Shown here in pieces: positions 3,500-8,936 of a stretch of DNA of 8,936 nucleotides. A model generated the notes under the pieces. That model was not told the origin of the DNA. It saw only the letters and a program-made list of their open reading frames with translations, and did not search any database. Location of the stretch: NCBI GenBank assembly GCA_030637065.1, contig DAOVVQ010000156.1, positions 1 through 8,936 on the forward strand. Direction: 5' to 3'. How positions within the stretch are numbered: the first letter of the stretch is position 1; each line of letters begins with the position of its first letter. This stretch comes from Planctomycetota bacterium (lineage in GTDB: Bacteria; Planctomycetota; Phycisphaerae; Sedimentisphaerales; Anaerohalosphaeraceae). The position numbers and the translations under genes were made by a program.

Positions 3500-5554
3500 A
3501 TGAAAAATAATATTTACATCACCTTACTCGCCCTACTCGCCGCTTCCACATGCCCAGCCGAGCAATTTCTGCCCATGCAGCACCCATACGCACTGTATTT
3601 TCGCCGTCCGGAAACCGTCGCCAGATATCAGATACCGAAGATGAGCGATTGGGTTCGGCATTATTCGCAGCTAAACGGCGTCATCGGCAAGTGCATCGAC
3701 GAGGAGGCTGTCCGCTTCTATGTCTCGCCCTATATGAAAACGCTCAAGCAAAGCCATCCCGATCAACTCGTCATCCTACACTACAACCATGCCGCAAGAG
3801 ATTCCGCATTTGAGATCAACCGCTATTGGCCCGGACACTGGCTCTATTACGAAGGCTCCGTCGCCCTGGAGGCGATCAGCGCCGATGGCGACGAATCCGT
3901 CATCAAGGTCAAGAATGCCACCGATTTCAATACATCCTTCGGCTTCGACAAGACTGAAACCGACGACATCTGCATCTGCCAGCTCGGCGCCGATGGAAAA
4001 CCGAACTGGGACAAAGCCGAATACGTCAAACTGCTACACGCCGATACCAAAGCGGGGACCATCCGTGTAAAACGGGCACAATACGGCACAACGCCGCTGG
4101 CCTTTGGCAAAGGCAGGGCCTATATCGCACCCTTAGCTGTCCGGTTCGCCCCGAGAACGGGAAAAAACCTCAGATGGATGTACAACTATTCGACCCAATG
4201 CCCGCGAGATACGCAGGGACGCAATTGTTCCGACATACTGCTTGCCGAACTTGGCGAATGGTTCGCCGAGGGAGGATACTGCGAAGGCTTTGACGGCGTG
4301 ACCTTCGATGTCTCGTTTCATCTGCCGCACAAATACCGAAACCAGAAAAGGCGAAGGATCGACATCGACGCCGACGGAAAAGCCGATGACGCGGTCATAG
4401 ACGGAAAGAACGTCTACGGGCTCGGCGTCATCGATTTCTACAAGAACCTGCGAAAAGTCTTAGGGCCGGAAAAACTGATCCTATCCGATGGGCAAAGCTC
4501 CCAAAATCAGCGGGCGTTCGGCATCCTCAATGGAATGGAGAGCGAGGGCTTTCCGTCTCACCACGACCCGCAGATCAAAGACTTCTCCGGCGCGATGAAC
4601 CGCCTGCTCTTCTGGCAGCAAAACTCAGCCAACCCGAGATTCAATTACGTCGTCCACAAGCATGTCATGACGGAAAACGACCATTGCGACACGCCGTTTA
4701 GCACCAAGCGGCTCGTTCTCGCCGCAGGCCCGCTGACAGACGCCGCCATCGTACCCGGCGAACACAACATCGAACCATCCCCAGACAACCCAGCCGCGAC
4801 ATGGGACGAGGTATTAGGCGGAACACTACACAAAAAGAACTGGCTCGGAGAAGTAAAAGGACCCCTGATACGCATCGGAGCACATGCACCTGACATCCTG
4901 AAAGGGGCAGGACACAGGATGACCGCGGATTTCGCCGCACATTGGAACGGGCACAACTGCACGATTCAACGGAACGTTCGCGACAAGAGCCTTGTCATCA
5001 AAGGAAAAGACCAAACATCCGACATGAAATTCACTTTCGCGATCCCCAAAGAGCATCACGGCGATCTGCTCGTATTCTGCACCCTCGAATCGGCGCCGCT
5101 GCCCGACATGGGCCAACACTCAGCCCGGCTGATAAGGGTCTCACTGGACAGCCCACCTGTACTCTATCCCGCCCCGGGCAAAGGCGAAGAGGTCCCCGGA
5201 ATAATGACCTTTGCCGGAAAAGAACCCTTTCGCGCTGTGTTCTATTTCCGCGACGTGGCGGAACAAAAGCCGCTGCTGAATTTCATCGCCGAAACCTCCG
5301 CGGCCCTGACCATCTCGAACGTTACCGTCCACTCAGCCGCCGACGCTATGGCACGCGAATTTGAAAACGGAGTCATCCTCGCAAATCCATCGCACCACAA
5401 CTACACGTTCGATTTGCAGGAACTCTTCCCCGGCATGAAATTACGCCGCCTCCAGGCAACCTCGAAACAGGACACAAAAACAAACAACGGCCAGCCCGTT
5501 CGAGGCAGCGTAACCCTCGCCCCCATCGACGCACTCTTCCTGCTAAAGCAATAG
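3500..5554 (+). CDS. Secreted glycoside-hydrolase-like protein of unrecognised family
   Basis: The 684-residue product has a Sec signal peptide: a basic start, the hydrophobic ITLLALLAAS and likely cleavage after CPA20. I cannot name the family with certainty. Residues about 25-120 (QLNGVIGKCIDEE, VILHYNHAARD) and 220-390 (GFDGVTFDVSFH at 263-274, KLILSDGQ, NGMESEGF at 344-351) read as TIM-barrel strands ending in acidic or amide residues, as in clan-type glycoside hydrolases; Asp265, Asp270, Glu347 and Glu349 are candidate catalytic or binding residues. Residues 122-210 look like an inserted beta domain (ending RAQYGTTPLAFGKG). DIDADGKADD (288-297) is a calcium-loop-like motif. The C-terminal part (about 490-684; ILANPSHHNYTFDL, VTLAPIDALFLLK) resembles the beta-sandwich tail of many hydrolases. 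AGGAG stands 11 nt before the ATG. It faces the sulfatase gene convergently, which suggests polysaccharide breakdown. The exact substrate is unknown. Confidence 0.75.
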   Translation: MKNNIYITLLALLAASTCPAEQFLPMQHPYALYFRRPETVARYQIPKMSDWVRHYSQLNGVIGKCIDEEAVRFYVSPYMKTLKQSHPDQLVILHYNHAARDSAFEINRYWPGHWLYYEGSVALEAISADGDESVIKVKNATDFNTSFGFDKTETDDICICQLGADGKPNWDKAEYVKLLHADTKAGTIRVKRAQYGTTPLAFGKGRAYIAPLAVRFAPRTGKNLRWMYNYSTQCPRDTQGRNCSDILLAELGEWFAEGGYCEGFDGVTFDVSFHLPHKYRNQKRRRIDIDADGKADDAVIDGKNVYGLGVIDFYKNLRKVLGPEKLILSDGQSSQNQRAFGILNGMESEGFPSHHDPQIKDFSGAMNRLLFWQQNSANPRFNYVVHKHVMTENDHCDTPFSTKRLVLAAGPLTDAAIVPGEHNIEPSPDNPAATWDEVLGGTLHKKNWLGEVKGPLIRIGAHAPDILKGAGHRMTADFAAHWNGHNCTIQRNVRDKSLVIKGKDQTSDMKFTFAIPKEHHGDLLVFCTLESAPLPDMGQHSARLIRVSLDSPPVLYPAPGKGEEVPGIMTFAGKEPFRAVFYFRDVAEQKPLLNFIAETSAALTISNVTVHSAADAMAREFENGVILANPSHHNYTFDLQELFPGMKLRRLQATSKQDTKTNNGQPVRGSVTLAPIDALFLLKQ

Positions 5555-5591
5555 TCGCAGGTTAATACCAGTCCCATCTTGATAATGCGCT

Positions 5592-5611
5592 CGGTGCCAT
5601 GCTTGTGCTTG
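5592..5611. repeat. Second copy of the CGGTGCCATGCTTGT motif
   Basis: Matches 404-423 at 19 of 20 positions, the single change being A to G at the sixteenth base. At 404 it forms half of a perfect palindrome; here the second half is lost. It stands just before the large hairpin at 5635. Confidence 0.65.
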
Positions 5612-5634
5612 CAGTGTGTTTCAGGGCGAAGCAA

Positions 5635-5723
5635 GGGTGGCAGCGTGTTTGCGCAGCAAACCGATGGGCGTATGCACAGTGGCGCCCACCATCGGTTTGG
5701 CTCCGCCAAACACGCTGCCACCC
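5635..5723. repeat. Large two-part hairpin between convergent genes
   Basis: The outer arms GGGTGGCAGCGTGTTTG (5635-5651) and 5707-5723 are perfectly complementary over 17 bp. Inner arms CAAACCGATGG (5657-5667) and CCATCGGTTTG (5689-5699) pair perfectly over 11 bp, with small unequal internal loops (5 and 7 nt) between and a 21-nt apical loop. The element lies 80 bp after the stop of the hydrolase-like gene and 43 bp after the stop of the oppositely directed sulfatase gene, so it could block read-through from both sides. It has no T-run and is probably a dispersed palindromic element. Confidence 0.75.
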
Positions 5724-5766
5724 AATTGAGAGGCGAATGCATTGAGTGGTCTGGCGTAATGGCTTC

Positions 5767-8376
5767 TTATGGCGCCGTGTCGAGCATTGCCTGTATCTTC
5801 GCCTCGAGGTCGGTAACTACAGCGGGATAGTCGTCTGCGACATCCTGCTTCGGGATCAACTCGTTTGGCGAATTCCGAATGTCGAACAGGCGATTTATGC
5901 CGGTGTCCAGTGCGACCATCTTCCACTGGCCGTCAAATATGGCGATATCCTGCCGCTGGATGACAAGTGCCTCCGGCTGAACTTCCAGACCGTCACGGAT
6001 CTGGGTCCAGCGATTATTGCCGTCGAAGGGCCTGACATTCTGCGGCACAACACCCAGCGCCGCGGTCAGCGTCGGGAACATATCCATTATCGAGATCGTC
6101 TGGTTACTGGTCGTACCGGGCGTAAGCACACCGGGCCAACGCATCGCACCGGGCACCCGTATCCCGCCTTCCCAGACGGAATTCTTCGCGCCCCGCAATG
6201 GATCGTTACTCGCACCGCCGTCCCTCTCATTACCGCCGTTATCACTGATAAACACAACGAGCGTGCTGTCCCGCATTCCCTGGTCGTCTATTTCCTGGAG
6301 AACGACGCCCATCGCTATATCGAGCGACTCAGCCATCGCCGCGTAGGTTGCCCTGTCGATATCGATTATGCCAAGGGCTGTGTACTTGTCGATCAGCGTC
6401 TGAGGTGCCTCCAGTGGAGTATGCACAAGATGGAATGGCAGATAGAGCATCACCGGCCTTGACCTGTCGCGGTTTCGCAGAAGCGACACCGCCTCCGCCG
6501 CCAGCAGGTCGGGAGAATATCCGGGCTCGATCACATCGATGCCGTTCCTCTGCCAGTCGAGCCGGTCGGCTGGGCCAATGGTATGCGTATAAGGCTTGAT
6601 CGAGCCGCCCAAGTGTCCGTAGAAATGGTCGAAGCCACGGTTATGCGGATAATACCGCTCGTCCGCATCTCCCAGATGCCACTTACCCAGACACCACGTC
6701 TGGAATCCCGCAGCCTTAAAACTCTCCGGCATAAGGTGCTCATCAAGGTCAAGGCCGTCGCCGCCCAGAATATTGCCAGTCCTGCCAAGCCGGGTCGGCG
6801 ACCTGCCCGTCATCAGGGCAACCCGCGAAGGCCCGCAGATCGGGAACGAATAGTAATAGTTCAGCGTAACGCCGTCGGTCGTCAGGCTGTCGATATTCGG
6901 CGTTTGAATAATGCTGGGGCGATAACCGACATCGGCCCAGCCCATATCGTCGGCGACAAGCATCACAAGATTGGTGAAATCGCCCTGCCGCTGATAGTTC
7001 TCCGACACGACCGCCAGGTCCTCAATGCCGACCTCTTCATCACCGGTAAGGTCTGCGCCCGAGCAAAGACCGCAGTCGGTATCGAGCCAGTCGCCTGCAA
7101 AAAGCCGCACATCGGCATCATCGACATCGCAGTCAATATCGCGGTCGCCGCCTGTCACCATGCCCTGACAATACTGCGTCGACTGGCCGCGAACACATCG
7201 CACGTAGTTATTGATCCGCACAACATCGCCCTGCGGGCCGTGGCCATTGGGCCAATCGCCCGGATCGCCGCTCTTTGGATCGCTGCGCTGAGCGCCTGCA
7301 CCGTGAACATTAAGCAGCGTATAGTTGCTCGATCCCGGCGGCTGTTCCATCCATCCGAACGCCTGCCCGAAGCAGACATAAACTGCCCATCGCGCATTCG
7401 GACCGTCCAGATGAGTGGTACCAGCCCAATAAAACGACTCCGTCTCAGTAACCGTAAAGACAGGATCGATAGCCGGGCCCTGCGGAGCAGGGCTAACCGC
7501 ATCGGGAGCACGCGTATAGTCGACGATACTCTGCAACTCCTTGGCATTGGGCAGACGCCAGTCGTCATGGCCAGCCAGAGAAAGCCCCTCGGCATAGGCC
7601 AAAGCCCCCTGCCAGTTCATCGGCGTGCTGTCGCCCTGCTGCCACATCAGCCCGGTTGCAAGGTCGGTAATAGTGCCGTCGCCGTTATCGACGAACTTGT
7701 TGACGCCGTAGTCCGTATTACCGCGAACGTAGCGAACAAAGGCCGTCTTGGTAAACCCGCCGCTCGGGTTCGGCACGAACTCAGACGGATAACCCTTAAT
7801 ACGACCGTCGGCGAAATTAACGCCAAACGCCGTCGCGTTGCCGTTCATGGTCGTGCCGACATATTCGGTGCTCGACCAGTACTGAGCGTCGATGAAACGC
7901 TCACCGGCACTGGTATCGCCATACTCGAAGTCGAAATAGTCCGTGTTGATATAAGGAACGGAACTGGCAGCGTCGACGAAGCTGCTGCCGCTGAAATCCA
8001 TCAGCGAATAAAGTTCTTTGATCGTCGGCAGCCGCCAGTCAGTATGCCCTGCGAAATTAAACGTCGCCCCGCCGGCAACGGCATCTGCAAATGTGAACTT
8101 GTTGGGGTCCGGCGTCTGCTGCCACATCAGGCCTGTTTGAAGGTCCGTCACCGTACCGTCGCCGTTATCCTGATAGTACATCTGCGAACCGTCATACTGA
8201 GAATCCTGTCCGTAAAAGGGCTGACCGACTACAGGACAGTTCATGTCGGCAATCTCGTCGTAGCAGAACTGCTGGTTGGTATCGACCACGATATAGCCCG
8301 ATGCCGCCATTACCGAACCGGACAATGCCGCCAGAAATGCAAACGAAATGAGTGCGACCAATGCTTTTGAATTCAT
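5767..8376 (-). CDS. Secreted S1-type sulfatase with two DUF1566 domains and dockerin-like repeats
   Basis: The 869-residue protein hydrolyses sulfate esters, probably of a polysaccharide, outside the cytoplasm. Signal peptide: residues 1-24 (cleavage after SVMA). DUF1566/Lcl_C domains lie at about 67-219 and 229-397, each opening with NGDGT-(V/I)-TDL-x-TGLMWQQ and containing WRLP and VRYVRG or VRCVRG. Dockerin-like calcium-binding repeats lie at about 410-462 (DIDCDVDDADVRLFAGDW; DLTGDEEVGIEDL). The sulfatase domain covers about 468-867 with ADD (475-477), the C-x-P-x-R signature CGPSR (Cys514, the residue converted to formylglycine), GKWHLG (564-569), HTP (His652) and SDNGG (711-715), so all main catalytic and metal residues are present. 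A longer frame from 8475 is ruled out because the promoter at 8446-8475 starts transcription inside it. ATG at 8376 or the GTG just before it (GGAGG 8 nt upstream) is the likely start. The maturing enzyme (FGE or anSME) is not in the window. Confidence 0.93.
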   Translation of the reverse strand: MNSKALVALISFAFLAALSGSVMAASGYIVVDTNQQFCYDEIADMNCPVVGQPFYGQDSQYDGSQMYYQDNGDGTVTDLQTGLMWQQTPDPNKFTFADAVAGGATFNFAGHTDWRLPTIKELYSLMDFSGSSFVDAASSVPYINTDYFDFEYGDTSAGERFIDAQYWSSTEYVGTTMNGNATAFGVNFADGRIKGYPSEFVPNPSGGFTKTAFVRYVRGNTDYGVNKFVDNGDGTITDLATGLMWQQGDSTPMNWQGALAYAEGLSLAGHDDWRLPNAKELQSIVDYTRAPDAVSPAPQGPAIDPVFTVTETESFYWAGTTHLDGPNARWAVYVCFGQAFGWMEQPPGSSNYTLLNVHGAGAQRSDPKSGDPGDWPNGHGPQGDVVRINNYVRCVRGQSTQYCQGMVTGGDRDIDCDVDDADVRLFAGDWLDTDCGLCSGADLTGDEEVGIEDLAVVSENYQRQGDFTNLVMLVADDMGWADVGYRPSIIQTPNIDSLTTDGVTLNYYYSFPICGPSRVALMTGRSPTRLGRTGNILGGDGLDLDEHLMPESFKAAGFQTWCLGKWHLGDADERYYPHNRGFDHFYGHLGGSIKPYTHTIGPADRLDWQRNGIDVIEPGYSPDLLAAEAVSLLRNRDRSRPVMLYLPFHLVHTPLEAPQTLIDKYTALGIIDIDRATYAAMAESLDIAMGVVLQEIDDQGMRDSTLVVFISDNGGNERDGGASNDPLRGAKNSVWEGGIRVPGAMRWPGVLTPGTTSNQTISIMDMFPTLTAALGVVPQNVRPFDGNNRWTQIRDGLEVQPEALVIQRQDIAIFDGQWKMVALDTGINRLFDIRNSPNELIPKQDVADDYPAVVTDLEAKIQAMLDTAP

Positions 8377-8445
8377 CACAACCTGTTCCTCCCTTAAATA
8401 GCAGGCCCTCGCCATTTTACTGCCAAGCCTGCACCACCATTTGTT

Positions 8446-8475
8446 AGTGTACCATAATGATACCTGATTCGTCAA
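8446..8475 (-). promoter_or_regulatory. Promoter of the sulfatase gene
   Basis: On the minus strand TTGACG (8475-8470), an 18-nt spacer, then TACACT (8451-8446). The predicted start near 8439 gives a leader of about 60 nt that includes GGGAGG before the start codon. This also decides the start of the sulfatase. Confidence 0.6.
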
Positions 8476-8619
8476 CTTTGGCCCGATCCTGCACTACTTT
8501 CGCACCACAGATGGATTTTCAGCCAAAAACACGTCTTTTCGCCCATCTTGCAACAGCAAGAGGCGTATTATCGGCCCTGGTTCCGCGGTCCTCTGTGTAT
8601 AAAGTCGCCCGACTGCGGC

Positions 8620-8642
8620 ATTTTATTACATAATAATAAAAT
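8620..8642. promoter_or_regulatory. AT-rich palindrome, possible operator
   Basis: ATTTTATTA-CATAA-TAATAAAAT: 9-bp perfect arms around a 5-bp centre, in the middle of the region between the divergent sulfatase and right-edge genes. It could be a repressor or activator site, or simply AT-rich chance. Apart from this, 8477-8758 shows only one weak GC-rich hairpin (8735-8754, around GGCCGTTTACGGGCC) and no credible gene. Confidence 0.4.
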
Positions 8643-8758
8643 CAAAACATGCAAATTTTTCAGCGAAAAAAAACATCTTCGCCGGTCCCATAAAGCCCTC
8701 ACTGCCCCGCATAAAAGCCGGATTTATTGCCCAAATGGCCGTTTACGGGCCGTTTTGC

Positions 8759-8787
8759 TTGAGTTTGGGGGCGATTTGTGCTACAAT
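8759..8787 (+). promoter_or_regulatory. Promoter of the right-edge gene
   Basis: TTGAGT (8759-8764), a 17-nt spacer, then TACAAT (8782-8787), five of six at the -10. The predicted start near 8794 leaves a leader of about 95 nt before the ATG at 8889. Confidence 0.6.
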
Positions 8788-8796
8788 TACTATCAT

Positions 8797-8882
8797 CAAG
8801 GGGGTGGCAAAATCTCTGCATTGAGCGATTCGCGAAGTTTTTGCCGCAAAATCAAATCACGGGGTGACAGATCCAAGGGGGT
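8797..8882 (+). other. Short structured leader with a direct repeat
   Basis: CAAGGGGGT occurs at 8797-8805 and again at 8874-8882, where it supplies the ribosome-binding site. Between them GGCAAAA (8806-8812) can pair with TTTTGCC (8839-8845). The upstream copy could compete for whatever binds the ribosome-binding copy. I recognise no known riboswitch. Confidence 0.3.
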
Positions 8883-8888
8883 AAGGTG

Positions 8889-8936
8889 ATGAAGAAAGCG
8901 TCTCTGTGTCCGATCATTATTGTGGCATTAACTATA
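8889..8936 (+). CDS. N-terminus of a probable exported protein (cut by window edge)
   Basis: Sixteen open codons run to the end of the window: MKKASLCPIIIVALTI. A basic start followed by a hydrophobic stretch looks like a signal peptide or membrane anchor. AAGGGGG stands 7 nt before the ATG, and a good promoter lies about 100 nt upstream. A GTG codon just before the ATG is an alternative start. The gene is divergent from the sulfatase; its function cannot be told from this fragment. Confidence 0.6.
   Translation, partial: MKKASLCPIIIVALTI

Noticed and set aside
4942..5364. 140-codon frame overlapping the hydrolase-like gene
   Set aside because: Out-of-frame shadow within a long, motif-bearing gene on the same strand.
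6583..8370. 595-codon open frame on the plus strand opposite the sulfatase
   Set aside because: It is the antisense shadow of a clear sulfatase gene with intact motifs; the translation shows no domain and is rich in Ile, Arg and Val as expected of such a shadow.
8377..8475. N-terminal extension of the sulfatase from 8475
   Set aside because: The extension precedes an obvious signal peptide, overlaps the promoter and would lie upstream of the predicted transcript start.
8797..8888. c-di-GMP (GEMM-type) riboswitch
   Set aside because: GGCAAAA and CGCAAAA recall parts of the GEMM consensus, but the flanking stems and the conserved loop sequences could not be fitted.
8548..8889. 113-codon plus-strand frame before the right-edge gene
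   Set aside because: It runs through the promoter and leader of the right-edge gene, has no ribosome-binding site and no recognisable domain.

Overview
The window looks like an accessory, intergenic-rich stretch of a planctomycete-type chromosome, probably Phycisphaerae-like. The grounds are a secreted sulfatase carrying a dockerin-like repeat pair and DUF1566 domains, a large secreted glycoside-hydrolase-like protein, and several families of small palindromic or low-complexity dispersed repeats of the sort common in those genomes. No 16S or other marker is present, so this is inference; Lentisphaerae or Verrucomicrobia remain possible.

Layout, left to right. (1) Positions 1-235, minus strand: the N-terminus of a membrane-anchored NapC/NrfH-type multihaem cytochrome c, cut by the window edge. 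(2) 236-745: a gene-free stretch with a perfect 24-bp palindrome, a small hairpin and an array of five short GC-rich hairpins. (3) 746-2171, minus strand: a compact AT-rich operon of a class III nucleotidyl-cyclase-like protein followed by two small two-helix membrane proteins whose genes overlap by 4 bp. This is the most interesting unit here, because the layout resembles a Pycsar-like antiphage system (soluble cyclase plus membrane effector). (4) 2213-3040: a mosaic of dispersed repeats, including two copies of a hairpin-bearing element and a 24-nt direct repeat, with one doubtful ORF. (5) 3057-3499: a near-consensus sigma70 promoter and a roughly 400-nt leader with two doubtful small ORFs and a long nested inverted repeat. 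(6) 3500-5554, plus strand: a 684-residue exported protein, probably a TIM-barrel glycoside-hydrolase-like enzyme of no family I can name. (7) 5555-5766: a convergent intergenic region dominated by a two-part hairpin. (8) 5767-8376, minus strand: an 869-residue secreted S1-type sulfatase with two DUF1566 domains and dockerin-like repeats in front of the catalytic domain, with its own promoter. (9) 8477-8936: a divergent intergenic region with an AT-rich palindrome, a good plus-strand promoter, a short leader and the first 16 codons of another probable exported protein.

How the genes may work together: the hydrolase-like protein and the sulfatase are both exported and converge on each other, which fits breakdown of a sulfated polysaccharide, but each has its own promoter and no shared regulation is visible. 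The cyclase operon is functionally separate, more AT-rich, and flanked by repeats on both sides, as expected of a mobile or defence-type insertion. No RNA genes, CRISPR array, transposase or integrase was seen.
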